NCBI RefSeq assembly: GCF_019575955.1
Contig: NZ_CP080575.1
Coordinates: 248,001 to 312,000, forward strand
Reading direction: 5' to 3'
DNA length: 64,000 nt
Origin: Nesterenkonia pannonica
GTDB lineage: Bacteria > Actinomycetota > Actinomycetes > Actinomycetales > Micrococcaceae
The notes beneath the pieces are model-generated. The model made no database searches and was not told where the DNA came from. It saw only the letters and a program-made list of their open reading frames with translations. The translations under genes were made by a program, and so were the position numbers. Positions 30,548 through 41,677 of the stretch are shown here, one piece after another; the first letter of the stretch is position 1, and every line of letters begins with the position of its first letter.

Positions 30548-31454
30548 ATGGCTGTCCTCCTCCCCGGTCCGGCACTCCTCTTCTGCCCCGCAGACCGCCC
30601 TGAGCGCTTCGCCAAGGCGGCAGCGCGATCCGACGGGGTCATCCTCGACCTGGAGGACGCAGTGCTGCCGGGCAGCAAGGACCAGGCCCGCCAGCATCTC
30701 GCCGCGGCCTTCGAGGGCCCTGAGCCGCTGGCCTCCGAGACCACCCTGGTGCGCATCAACGGGCAGGCATCCGGTCACCAGGACCACGACGTGGCCGCGC
30801 TGGCAGGCACAGGCCTGCGGTGGGCCGTGGTGCCCAAGGTCGAAGATCCCGCCGAGCTCGACCGTCTCGCACATCACCTCCCCGGCACAGGCCTGATTCC
30901 GCAGATCGAGACCCCGCGGGGCGTCCTTGAGGCCGCACGGCTGGCGGAGCACCCGGCTGTGGTCGGCATCCTGTGGGGCACCGAAGATCTCGCCGCAGGC
31001 CTCGGGGGAGCCGGGGCCCGGGATGAGGACGGGGCGCTGCTGCCCGCCATCAGCCACGTCCGGCATCAGCTGCTGCTCACGGCCGCCGCCTATGGGATCC
31101 CGGCGATCGACACCATCTTCACCGCCCTGGAGAGCCCGGCACGGATGCAGCAGGAGGCCGCCGAGGCGGCAGCTGCGGGCTTCGCTTGCAAGGCCTGCAT
31201 CCACCCGCAGCAGGCGGCAGCGGTCCGCGAGGCCTATGCGCCCACCCCCGCGCAGCTGGAGCGGGCCGAGGAGCTGCTCGCTGAGTTCGCCCGCCACGCC
31301 GGCTGTGGCGCCTGACCAGGCCCACACCGCTGAGCCGAGCCTCAGCGGCGCATTCCGGTTCCGCTCCGACATGGTGGATGCTCCGGTGGTGGCCCAGGCT
31401 CAGCGCGTCATCCGCAGACATGAGGCAGCCGGGGATCGAAGGGCTGAGCGGTAG
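30548..31454 (+). CDS. HpcH/HpaI aldolase-citrate lyase family protein (CitE-like)
   Basis: CitE-like C-C lyase; relatives cleave malyl-CoA, citramalyl-CoA or 3-hydroxyacyl-CoA thioesters. Seen: PGPALLFCPADRPERFAKAA, GVILDLEDAVLPGSKD (metal-binding acidic residues), RINGQ, VVPKVEDP, LIPQIETPRGVLEA and CIHPQQAAAV. A break near 31305 gives an early stop at 31315; the other frame adds the usual CitE end RMVDAPVVAQAQRV (read here SDMVDAPVVAQAQRVI), stop 31454. Start ATG 30548. Next to an acyl-CoA dehydrogenase, so a role in acyl-CoA breakdown is likely. Confidence 0.88.
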
Positions 31455-31464
31455 ACTCCCGGGT

Positions 31465-32604
31465 ATGTTCACCGGGTTCTATGGGGAGCTCCATGAGGAG
31501 TTCCGTGAGGTTGTCCGTGAGTTCGTGACCCGCGAAGTCGCCCCCACTACAAGGAGTGGGACGCAGCGCACATGATGCCGCGATCCCTGTGGGAGGCAGC
31601 CGCGGAGAACGGGCTGCTCGGCCTGGCGATCCCCGAGGAGCACGGGGGCATGGGCCTGACGGACCTCAGGTTCCGGATGATCATCGACGAGGAGCTCGCC
31701 CGCGCCGACTGCCTGGCCGTGGGCCTGGCGTTCCACCTGCACGACCACTGGGTGCTGCCCGCCGTGCTGCAGTTCGGCACTGATGAGCAGAAAGAGACCT
31801 GGCTTCCCGCTTCATGGATGCCAGCCTCATCACCTCCGTCGCCTTCACCGAGCCCGGGGCCTACTCGGACCTGCGCAGCATCCGCACCAAGGCGGAGAAG
31901 AACTCCGACGGCTCCTGGACGCTCAACGGGCAGAAGACCTTCATCGGCAACGGAATCAGCGGCGACGCCGCCCTGGTGCTCGCCCGCACCGGGGAGTCCC
32001 ACTCACTGTTCCTGGTGGAGAAGAGCGGCAATCCCGGCTACCAGTCGGGCTAAGCAGCTGGACAAGATGGGGCTCAAGGCCTCCGACACCGCCGAGCTGT
32101 TCTTCTCAGACGTTCACATTCCGGCCAGCGGGCTCATCGGCGAGGAGGACCGCGGACTGGAGTACGCCAAAGCCGTGCTCCCCGAGGGGCGGCTGGGCCT
32201 GGGAGCCGCCGCCGTCGTCGTGGCTTAGCGCCGTGCTCGACGCGACCCTGACCTACGTGAAGGAGCGAGAGGCGTTCGGCCAGCCGATCGCAGGGTTCCA
32301 GAACACCCGGTTCCAGCTCGCCGAGACCTCCGCCCAGCTGGAGGCCGCGCAGCGCCTCGTCGGCGCCGCAGTGGAGAAGCACAGCGACGGCAGCCTGAGC
32401 CAGACGGACGCCGCGAAGCTGAAGCTGCACGCCTCCGAGTTCGCCAAGCAGGCGGTGGACACCTGCCTGCAGCTGCACGGCGGCTACGGCTACATCCTCG
32501 AATACCCGGTCGCTCAGGCGTTCCTGGCGGTGCGGCTGATGACGATCTTCGGCGGCACCAGCGAGGTGCTCAAAGAGACCATCGCCCACGACCTGCTCGG
32601 CTGA
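31465..32604 (+). CDS. Acyl-CoA dehydrogenase
   Basis: FAD-dependent alpha,beta-dehydrogenation of an acyl-CoA, electrons passing to ETF. Typical order: N-terminal helical domain (EFREVVREFVTREVAP, LAIPEEHGGMGLTD), beta domain (SVAFTEPGAYSDL, LNGQKTFIGNG, LDKMGLKASDTAELFF) and C-terminal domain (KEREAFGQPIAGFQNTRF, LQLHGGYGYILEYPV, IFGGTSEVLKE). Breaks near 31548 and 31812, plus two at GCTAAGC 32049 and GCTTAGC 32223, both repaired by GCCGGC. About 380 residues. Starts 10 bases after the CitE-like gene; one operon. Confidence 0.94.
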
Positions 32605-32616
32605 GCCGAAGCCGCC

Positions 32617-33779
32617 TCAGAGGTTGGCGCGGATGAGCGCGGCCAGCAGAGCCGTGCGCGGAGCGATGTAGGCGGAGAGGGCATGCTCGTGCTCGGCGTG
32701 CGCGCCGTCGCCCACAGCTCCCAGCCCGTCGAGGGTCGGGATGCCCGCCGCAGCCGTGTAGTTGCCGTCGGAGGCGCCCCCACCTCGCGGCCGGCAGGGA
32801 CGTCGATGCCCAGCTCCCCGGCCAGCTTCTCCGCCTGCCTGAAGAGCTGCTCGCCCGCGGCGCGCTCCATCGGCGGCTTTCGGATGCCCCCGGTGACCTC
32901 CACCCGGGTCCCTCCACAGGGCTGGTGAGGGCACGGATCTGCTGATCCGTCCGCTCCTGCTCGGCCACGCTCGTCGCCCGGCCGTCCACCGCGACGGTGG
33001 CAAGGTCTGGCACCGTGTTGGTCGTGGTGCCTGCGGAGATGATGGTGGGAGTCACGGTGGTTCCGGCCTGGGGGTCGCCCAGCGCCTCGATGTGCGGCAG
33101 CAGCCGCCCCAGGGCGATGCCGGCGTTGATCCCCTTCTCAGGGTCCAGGCCTGCGTGGGCTGCGCGGCCGTGCACATGCACCTGCCAGTCCGCGGTCCCC
33201 TTGCGGGCGATCTTCAGGTCGCCGCGCTCGCCGATGGCGCCCTCCATGACAAATGCTGCGCGAGCGCTCCGCCCCTCATCGAGGAGGAGCCTGCGCCCGG
33301 TGGCTGAGCCGACCTCCTCGTCGCCGGTGACCACGATGCTCAGCCCGGTGAGGTCCTCGCCTACCTCCTGGAGCAGTGCGGCCGCGTGGATGGACATGAC
33401 CACGCCGGTGAGCATGTCGAACACTCCGGGCCCGCGGAGGACGCCGTCTTCGTGGGCGAACGGCTTCCGCGCCAGCGTGCCGATCGGCCACACGGTGTCC
33501 TGGTGATTGACCAGCAGCACCCGTGGGTCGGAGGAGCCGAATCGGATGCGCACGTGGGTGACGCCCTCGTCCGTCAGGGTCTCTGCGGTGACCCCGCCCG
33601 TCTTCAGGTCCAGCCGCTCCGCTGCCAGCTGCGCCACCTCTGCGGCGCCGCGGGCCACCGCCTCGTAGTCGCTCGAGGGGCTCTCGACCTCCACCAGCCG
33701 CGGATGTCGGCGAGCATCTGCTCAAGCCGCGCGTCGGCGGCCTGACGCAGGGGACAGCGGTCGGCTCAGCGTCATTCAT
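32617..33779 (-). CDS. M20 family metallopeptidase
   Basis: Zinc carboxypeptidase/dipeptidase of the M20 family, closest in look to glutamate carboxypeptidase (CPG2-like). Metal stations: LVNHQDTVWP, the GPGVFDMLTG Asp, VVTGDEEVGSATGR (catalytic Glu), and GRAAHAGLDPEKG dimerisation domain with GGASDGNYTA near the end. Breaks near 33700, 32918 and 32780. Start ATG 33779 (MNDAEPT). Convergent with the acyl-CoA dehydrogenase gene at 13 bases. Confidence 0.88.
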
Positions 33780-33832
33780 GCCGTCCAGCCTAACGGGGCG
33801 TGCCGACACGGCTGGGCGCAGGCCTGCGCCCC

Positions 33833-36800
33833 TCAGGCCGCGGAGAGGCTGTGGCGTTCATGGGCGCGAGCCTGGTGCTGCAGCGGCACTGTCCAGGTCT
33901 CCCCGGGCTGCAGCGTCTTGTGCTGGCCCTCGACATTGACGTCGATCGGCTCCGCCGAACCTTCGGACAGATTGAGGACGACCTTCTCGTGGTCGATGCG
34001 CACCACGATGGGCTGGTTCCGGTAGCGGATACGGAAGCACATCTCCGGCACCTCGTCCGGCAGCAGGGGTGCAGCCAGAGGGCGTCCGACCGGGTCTCCA
34101 CCCCGCCGTAGCAGCGGATGACCATGTCGACGGTGCTTAGCCATGGCCCCCAGGTGGATGCCTTCGCGGACCGTGCCCCCTGGGTGTCTGAGATGTCGGC
34201 CTCCAGAGCCTCCTTGAAGAGGTTCCATGAGCCGCCGCGGTCGAACCTGGCCGCCACCCAGCCGTGCACCAGCCGGGACAGTGTGGAGCCGTGCGAGGAG
34301 CGGGCCAGGTAGTACTCGACGGTGTGGCCGAATTCGTCCATCGTGAGCTCATACCCCATGTGTTCGAGCGCGTCGATGAGCTCCTGGGCCGAGAAGATGT
34401 AGCAGAGCATGAGCACATCGGCCTGCTTGGAGAGCTTGTACCGGTTGGTGGCGTCACCCTCGGCCTGCAGGATGAGGTCCAGCCTGCCGATGTTCCCGTA
34501 CTTGGCGCGATAGCCCTCCCAGTCGAACTCGAGCAGGTCTCCGTACCCGTCGAACTGGCTGATCACCCCGCCGTCGTGGAAGTGGATCCGAAGCCGCTGC
34601 GACACCTTGTCCCAGTGGTCCAGCTCGTCGTCGTAGATGTCCAGCCACTCGGAGAGGGGTCGTCGCGGTCGTCGAGCTCACGGACCAGCCCTGCTGTGTG
34701 CCGCAGAACCCACGAGGCCAGCACGTTGGTGTACGCGTTGTTGCGCAGCCCCGAGCCGGGCGTGTCGGGGTAGCCGTCGTGATACTCGTCGGGCCCCATC
34801 ACTCCGTCGATGTCGTACCGGTCCGCCTCGGCGTCGTACTGGGCCATCGAGACGAAGAACCGGCTGACCTCCACCAGCATCTCCCGCCGTAGTCGGAGAG
34901 GAAGGTGTAGTCCTGGGTGACTTCGAAGTACCGGATGACCGAGTAGGCGATCGCCAGGAGACGTGCCGCTGCCGGTGGGAGTTGTCGGGCATCCACTGCT
35001 GGGAACGGGGTTCCACAGCTCTGTGGGGTCTCCTCGCGGCCGTCCGAGCCTGCCTGCCAGGGGTACATGGCGCCTTCGTACCCTTCGGCCGCTGCCATGG
35101 CGCGGGCTTCGTCGAGTAAGCGGTACCGGTACATCAGCAGCCCGCGCGTGAGCTCCGGCCGTCGAAGAGTCAGCATGGGGTACATGAACATCTCATCCCA
35201 GAAGAGATGGCCGCGGTAGCCCTCACCGTGAAGCCCGCGTGCGCCCAGAGAGGCGTCGAGGTCGTGACGCGCGCCGTAGGCCGTCTGCAGGACGTGGAAG
35301 ATGTGAAGATTCAGGGCCAGCTGCTGGCGGCCGTTGGTGCACCCGTCCTCGGCCTCATTGCCCAGGGACACGGCGAAGCGGTGCCACAGGGCGCCCCACA
35401 GCTCCTCCTGATAGCTCAGCAGCGATCGGAAGCTCGGCGCCCGCTGCACGCGCTTGACCGCGTTGTGCCATACCGTGCTGATGGCGTGGTCGTGGGAGTT
35501 CGACGCCGCGGCGATCTTCTCGATCCGCACGGGAACACCCGCGTCGAGGCTCAGCGAGATGTCGTGGTTACCACCAGGTCCCCTCCATGACGGGTAGGCG
35601 CATCGGCGTGGTCTTGCCGGGTGTGGTGACGGAGGTGCGAGCGGCCACCGCGATCTGAACCTTCGACTGATTGGTCTCGGTCTCCAGAAGCACCGTTTCG
35701 CCGTCCACCTCGCGCGAATCGACCGGCTCGATGTGATTGCTTAGCGAGCTCGCGATCTGCGGCGACGTTGCGGTTGGCGACGCGGCCGTCGACCATCGAT
35801 CGGATCCCCACGTTGCCGGACCAGTTCTCGGCCTCGAGCTTGACCTCCATGCACCCCAGGTGAACGTTGGCCAGGGCTTGGAACTGCCGGATGGTGACCT
35901 TGGTGCGCCGGCCGTGCAGATCCTCGTATCGCGCCACGCGAGTGTGCAGGCCGCGACGCATGTCGAGCTCCTGGAAGTAGTCGACCAGCTCCGGGGATCC
36001 GGGCAGCAGCGGCGTGCTTACCTCCGGGGTGACCTGCAGGAATGTCCAGTCCGGAATGTTGACCATGTGCTCGGTCTCGACGGTTCTGCCCATGATGTCG
36101 GTCTGCAGCCGGTTGAAGACCCCAGCCATGTAGTTGCCGGGGTAGTGGCTGGCGTCGGCCGAGGTGCCCGGGTAGGACCCTCAGGTGCCCCAGTAGCCGT
36201 TGGCCGTGGCCGTGAGCGTCTCCCGGGTGGGCTCCGCGGCCGGATCGAACTCGTCGTAGCGCAGCACCCACCTGGGGTCGAAGGGCCGGGTGGTCCTGGT
36301 CTCCAGCTTCGCGACCGCGAGGTCCTTCACGACGATGTCGGCCCCGCCCTCCTTGAGCCGCTTCGGGTCATCGCCCCGGTTCAGGCCCACCACCATGCCG
36401 AAGTCGCCCGCGCGCCCGGCCTGGACCCCGGAGACTGCGTCCTCGATGACGATGGAATCCTGAGGCTCCACGGCCAGCAGCGCCGACGCGTGCAGGAACA
36501 TGTGCGGCGCGGGCTTGCCCGGCAGGCCGAGCTCTGCGATGTCTGAGCCGTCCACAATGACGTCGAAGCAGTCGATCAGCCCGGCGCGGCGGAGCACCTC
36601 GCGGCCGTTGCGCGAGCTGGTCGCCAGCGCAATCGGGATGGAGTCTCTGCGCAGCCGCTCGATGAGGGTCACGGTGGTGCTGAAGGTGTCCACGCCGTCG
36701 CGGTTGAGGACCTCTTCGAAGTACCCCTGCTTGCGCGCCGCCAGGCCGTGCACCGACAGGGTCTCCGGCGAGTCCCCGGTAAGCCCTCACGGACGGGCAG

Positions 36801-37066
36801 CCCGCGGGCGCTGAGCAGGCTGCGCACGCCGTCCTCGCGCGGCCGTCCGTCCACATAGTTGAGGTAGTCCTCCTCAGTGAACTCCGGCTGCGGCGCGTGG
36901 CGATCTCTGGCAGCGCGGCGTCGAAAAGCTCCTTCCATGCCGTGGCGTGGACGCCGGCGGTGTCGGTGACGACCCCGTCCATGTCGAAGATGACGGCGCG
37001 GAAGTGGCGGAGGGCGTGCCTCTTCGCCTCTGCGCTGTGGCGGAAGGGGTTCTCGAAGGGATGCAT
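33833..37066 (-). CDS. Fused beta-phosphoglucomutase / GH65 glycoside phosphorylase
   Basis: N-terminal HAD domain: FRAVIFDMDGVVTDTAGVHA (nucleophile Asp), LATSSRNGREVLRRAG, GLPGKPAPHMFL, SIVIEDAVSGVQAG. The same frame then enters the GH65 N-terminal domain (DPRWVLRYDEFDPA, ATANGYWGT), so the two are one protein of about 1,075 residues. GH65 features: HLFWDEMFMYPML, AMYPWQAGSDGREE and the general-acid region VMGPDEYHDGYPDTPG. It would split a disaccharide such as trehalose, kojibiose or maltose with phosphate, then convert beta-glucose-1-phosphate to glucose-6-phosphate. Substrate is not decidable here. Many breaks (e.g. 36895, 36785, 36180, 35740, 35565, 35010, 34890, 34660, 34137), several at GCTTAGC or GCTTAC. 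Confidence 0.85.
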
Positions 37067-37189
37067 GTGGAGCCTCAGACGTCTCTGCGGATCGGGATCT
37101 GCTTCGGTCAGGGTTGTGCTTCTTCATCATCCTATGCACTGGTGCTCCATGCCGCCCTGTGATGCGCGCCACCGGGTAGAGTCAGGCCC

Positions 37190-38125
37190 GTGGCGCGACG
37201 AGCAAAGATTGAGCTGACCTTCAGAGAGGTCACGGGCACGTCGTCGAAGAAGAATGTCGCCGCCGGCACCGTGGTGGACTGGATCGACAAGACGGCCTAC
37301 GCCTGTGCGGCCTCCTGGACCCGCGCGCAGTGCGTGACCTCGTACGTGGGGAACATGCACTTCACCCGGCCCGTTCCTCGCGACACCCCGTACGGGTGCA
37401 GGCGCGGGTGGTCCACACCGGCCGCCGCAGCGTCCACATCCAGACCAGAGTCCTCTCCCGCTCAGAGGGTCGTGGAAGGTCTGCACCGAGTGCTTCATGA
37501 TCTACGTGGCGGTCGGCGAGGACGGCGAGCCGGTCGAGGTGCAGCCCTTCGAGCCCTCCACGGAGCTGGAGACCCGCCGTGACGTCGACGCTGCCCGCCG
37601 TATGGACCACCGCAGGCAGATTGAGGATGAGATCCGCGAGCTGCCCGAGTCCATGGGCGACTCCGAGGCTCTGACGATGCGGTTCGTGGCGGACACTGAG
37701 GAGCGCTACCCGGACGGCAAGGTCCGCGGAGGCACGGTGATGAAATGGGTGGACCTGGCTGCGGAGATCTGCGCAGAGCGCTTCAGCGGCCACCGGGTCA
37801 CATCGGTGCTCACCGGCGGGGTGCGGTTCTACCGCCCCATCAAAGTGGGGATCTGGTCGAGGTCGAGGCGCGCCTGGTGCTCACCGGGAGCACCTCAATG
37901 CACGTGCTGGTCCGTGTCAGGGGCGGAGACCGCACCGAACGACGACCGGAGGACGTCGCCTACGGGCTCCCGGTGATGGTGGCGCTGAACGAGGACGGCT
38001 CCGCGATGCGCATCAGCCGGTGGGAGCCGATCTCGGATGAGGACTACGCGGTGGCGGAGAAGGCCCGGCGCATACGCGACCTCCGCAACGCGACGCTGCT
38101 GACGCCCAGCCCCGACCCCATGTGA
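37190..38125 (+). CDS. Double-hotdog acyl-CoA thioesterase
   Basis: Hydrolyses acyl-CoA to free acid and CoA. Two hotdog domains in tandem: the first with AAGTVVDWIDKTAYACAASW, the second with VRGGTVMKWVDLAAEICAER and VLTGGVRFYRP; YVGNMHFTRPV is the corresponding strand of domain one. This ACOT layout normally makes a trimer of six hotdogs. Breaks near 37375, 37465 and 37850. GTG 37190 is the likely start. Likely functional partner of the acyl-CoA dehydrogenase/ETF genes nearby. Confidence 0.85.
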
Positions 38126-38221
38126 GCCCCGTCCCTCCCTCAGCCCCGCCGTCGGATGACCCGAGAAGATCATTCGAAAGGCTGAGTACGTCGTCAGGGA
38201 GGGGCCGCTAGGCTGACCGGC

Positions 38222-39150
38222 GTGAATGAACAGCAGTCGCCCGGACCGCATGCCCCTGCCCCTCATCAGCCGTACTACGGGGCCCAGCCCGCGGACGGCG
38301 GGCACCCGGACAAGTACGCGGTCAGGTACCCGGCCAAGGGGCTTCCGACCCGCCTGTGGGGCCAGCCGGACTCCGACCCGGGTAGCTCTCATGGTGGGAT
38401 CTGCTGACCGCCATCCCCTATTTCGGGTTCTTCCTCATCGGAACCACCATCCTCACGCTGGTGATGAACGCCGCGGGTGTGGACCCCATGGGCGGGGTGT
38501 CGCTCAGCGACGAGGACTACATGATGCAGTTCGCGGAGAACGCGGTGATCTTCGGGATCCTCCTGGCTCTGATCCTGCCGCTGAACCTGAAGGCCCTCAT
38601 CAGGAGCTTCCGGGTGTTCACGCACAGCGGGCTGGCGTTCCTCAAGCTGCTCGCCGTACCGGGCCTGTGGCTGGTCACGATCGTGGCCAACCTGATCATC
38701 ACTCTTCTGATCATGGCGATCTTCGGCCAGGAGCCGACCACCTCAGAGAACCAGGTAGGCCTGGAAGCCATGATGCAGGTGGTCCCGTTCTGGGCCGCTC
38801 TGCTGCTGTTCGGCATCGTGGTGCCCTACATTGAGGAGTACTTCTTCAGGCACCAGCTGGTCGGCAAGCTCTCCACCAAGCTCAACATCTGGGTCTGCGC
38901 GGTCATCTCGATCCTGATCTTCGCAGCCGTCCACGTGACTGCAGAGCTGGTGACCGGGGACCTGATGCTGATCATGACCTCGCTGTTCACCTATCTGACG
39001 ATGTCGATCATCATGACGCTGGCATACATCTTCAGCGGACGCTCGCTCGCGTTCGCCTGGTTCGTCCACGCGTTCAACAACATCGTGGCCGTCTGCAGCA
39101 TGTACTTCCTGCTTCCCTATGTCGACGACTTCGCCGTCATCCTCTTCTGA
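38222..39150 (+). CDS. CPBP family intramembrane metalloprotease
   Basis: Membrane protein with about eight helices and the CPBP/Abi motifs: VPYIEEYFFRHQLVGK (Glu-Glu and Arg-His), FAAVHVTAEL and a final FVHAFNNIVAV. Relatives process prenyl proteins or self-protection substrates; function here unknown. The first ~55 residues are Pro/Gly/His-rich and cytoplasmic. One break near 38385. GTG 38222 preferred. Confidence 0.82.
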
Positions 39151-39151
39151 G

Positions 39152-40525
39152 GTGAGCCCCGGCACCGTCGCGGGCCATCAGGAGGGCTAAGCCGCGCTCC
39201 CTGCCCCGACAGATCCTGGCCCTAGCCGTCCCCGCACTGGGGGCCCTGGTGGTCGAGCCGCTCTTCCTGCTCGCCGACACGGCGATCATCGGCCGTCTGG
39301 GCACCGAGCCCCTCGCCGGAGCCGCCCTCGGCACCACCGTGATGCAGACGGTGGTGGGGCTGATGATCTTCCTGGCCTACTCCACCACTCCGGCGGTCGC
39401 GCGGTTCCTGGGGGCAGGAAAGCACGGACGGGCTCTGGCGGCCGGGCGCGACGGGGTATGGCTGGCCGTCCTCCTGGGAACAGGGCTGGCACTCGTGCGC
39501 GGCGCCTTCGGCCGAGAGCTGCTGAGCCGCATGGGAGCCGACGCCGCAGTGCTCGACCACGCCTGGGCGTATCTGCTGTGGTCCCTTCCCGGACTGCCCG
39601 CGATGCTGCTGGTCTTCGCTGCCGTGGGAACCCTCCGCGGGCTTCAGGACACCAAGACGCCGCTGGTCGTCGCCGGGGTCGGCTTCACGGCCAACGCGCT
39701 GCTCAACCTCGTCCTGGTGCACGTGCTGGGCATGGGTGTCGCGGGTGCGGCCCTGGGCACCTCAGCAGCGCAGTGGGGAATGGCCATCACGTACCTGATG
39801 ATGCTCGCCCCCAGGCTCCGGGCCCACGGGTGTCCTCATGCCCGACCCCTGGGGCTGCGCAGCGCATGCACTGTGGGCGGGTGGATGTTCCTGCGGACCC
39901 TGTCTCTGCGTGCGGCGATCGTGGCCACCGTGCTGGCGGCCACAGATCTGGGCCCGGAGGTCCTGGCGGCGCACCAGGTGGCCTTCGTCGTGTTCTCCAC
40001 CATGGCCTTCGCCCTCGACGCGCTCGCCATTGCTGCGCAGGCCCTGATCGGCCGCGAGCTGGGAGTAACCGGAAGCAGGACGCACAGCGGATGACGCGGC
40101 TGATGATTCTGTGGTCCTTGGGCTTCGGCGTGGTGACGGGGCTGGTCGTCGCGCTCTCCGCGCCGTGGGCGCCGCTGCTCTTCACACCCGACGAGCAGGT
40201 CGCCGCAAGCATCACCGTGGCCCTGCTCGTCCTCGCGGCGTCGCAGCCTCTGGTAAGCTTCGTGTTCATTCTCGACGGGGTGCTCATGGGCGTAAACGAT
40301 GTGGCTTACCTGGCTGTGGCGGGCCTGGTCACACTGGGCATCTACCTGCCGGTGCTCTGGTGGGTCTCCGCGCTGGGCCATGAGGGACCTGCCGGGATCC
40401 TGTGGCTGTGGATGGCGTTCGCCGTGGTCTTCATGGGCGCCCGGGCCCTGACCCTCGGACTGCGCATCCTCACTGACCGCTGGATGCGGCTCGGAGAGCC
40501 CGACCGGGAGCGCCGTCCGCGCTGA
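39152..40525 (+). CDS. MATE/DinF-type multidrug efflux transporter
   Basis: About 455 residues, twelve hydrophobic helices. MATE landmarks: ILALAVPALGALVVEPLFLL with LADTAIIGRLGTEPLAGAAL in the first bundle, GTLRGLQDTKTPLV in the middle and FVFILDGVLMGVND in the second bundle. Exports drugs or metabolites using proton or sodium gradient. Breaks at 39187 (GCTAAGC, repaired by GCCGGC), 39835 and 40065. GTG 39152 starts two bases after the previous stop. Confidence 0.88.
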
Positions 40526-40588
40526 TCGGAGGTCCCGCGCAGAGGTCCTGCGCCCCGAAGCGCCTCAGGACGGCGTAGAATCTCGGCC

Positions 40589-41172
40589 GTGTCCGTGACC
40601 AGAGTTCCCGTCGAGACCGCGGCCGCCCTGCAGCGGCCCGTGTGGCTTCGTGCCGCCTTCACCGCCGCCTTCGGCATCTTCGCCACCTTCTGGACCGGCA
40701 ACGAGGATCTGATCGGCCTGTGGGGTGACAACGCGTTCTTCATCGGCAAGGTGGTCATGGCCGCCTTCTTCATCGTGACTGCCTCCATGGTCTGGGAGTA
40801 CGCCAAGAGCTCGCATGTGCCCCAGCGCCTCCGGACGATGCTGGCCGCGGGCGCTGCCCTCTGGACCCTGAGCGGTGCAGTGCTGGTGCTCATGGGCGCC
40901 AGCTGGGCAGTCGCTGTCGCCGTTACGCGTACCTGCTCGCCATGGGAGCCCTCGAGCTCATCGGAGGGGCCCTGGTGCGCGGAGAGTTCGTGCTTACCCG
41001 GGACCACATGACGGTGGGAGGTGTGACCGCCCTGACCGGGATCGCCCTCTTCATCTGGCACGGCCCGGATCTTCATGTAGTGGCTGGCACTGCGGGCATG
41101 GGAATGATCCTTGCCGCGGCACTGCTGCTCATCAGTGCTGCGGGGCTGACGTACGAGGCCCGTCGGAGCTGA
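40589..41172 (+). CDS. Hypothetical integral membrane protein
   Basis: About 194 residues, six hydrophobic segments (AFTAAFGIFATFW, GKVVMAAFFIVTASMV, LWTLSGAVLVLMGASW and three more after a frame break near 40920). GTG 40589. I do not recognise a family. Same strand as the MATE gene 63 bases upstream. Confidence 0.6.
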
Positions 41173-41251
41173 GAGCGAAACGGTCGCACTGCTCCTTCTA
41201 CGAGCAGTAGAATGATGTGGCCCCGAAACACCGTCCGATTGGAATCTGCAC

Positions 41252-41665
41252 GTGTCCGATGATCAGAGTAGCGCCGCTCCTGCTTCAGTCGGTGAAGGCT
41301 CCCTGATCTTTTCGGGGATCCTGGGGGCAGTCGCTGCGGCCGTGGTGTTCCTGGCAACCTCCGGCGGCACGGACAACCCGCGCGTCGAACAGGGCGGGGG
41401 CGATATGGGCGGCCTCAGCTCACCGGTCAACCTGGCCCTGCTTGCCTTCGGCATCGCCTTCATTGCCGCGCTGCTGCTGGTCTCTATGCTTCAGCTGGCG
41501 TCGCGGGAGAACCCGGAGGAGCTCAGCCAAGGCTCGGGGGTGAACCAGAACGCCGAGGAGCTGTACCGCCAGCAGGTGGCGCAGCGGCGTGAGAAGGAGC
41601 GCCGCCGAAAGCAGGAGGAGGCCCGCCGTGAGCATGGCGAGCCCCCTACGGACGGGACGCTGAGT
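41252..41665 (+). CDS. Hypothetical membrane protein with basic coiled-coil tail
   Basis: Two predicted transmembrane helices (SLIFSGILGAVAAAVVFLA; LLAFGIAFIAALLLVSML) and a highly charged C-terminal helix (AQRREKERRRKQEEARR). The true stop is probably near 41663 (TAG in the alternate frame); the longer reading runs antisense through the CGNR gene. GTG 41252 start. No family recognised. Confidence 0.5.
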
Positions 41666-41677
41666 AGCGCCTCCGGC

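Noticed and set aside
38126..38221. CCCCTCCCT/AGGGAGGGG arms as a strong terminator after the thioesterase gene
   Set aside because: Arms are far apart (about 60 bases) and imperfect; not listed as a feature.
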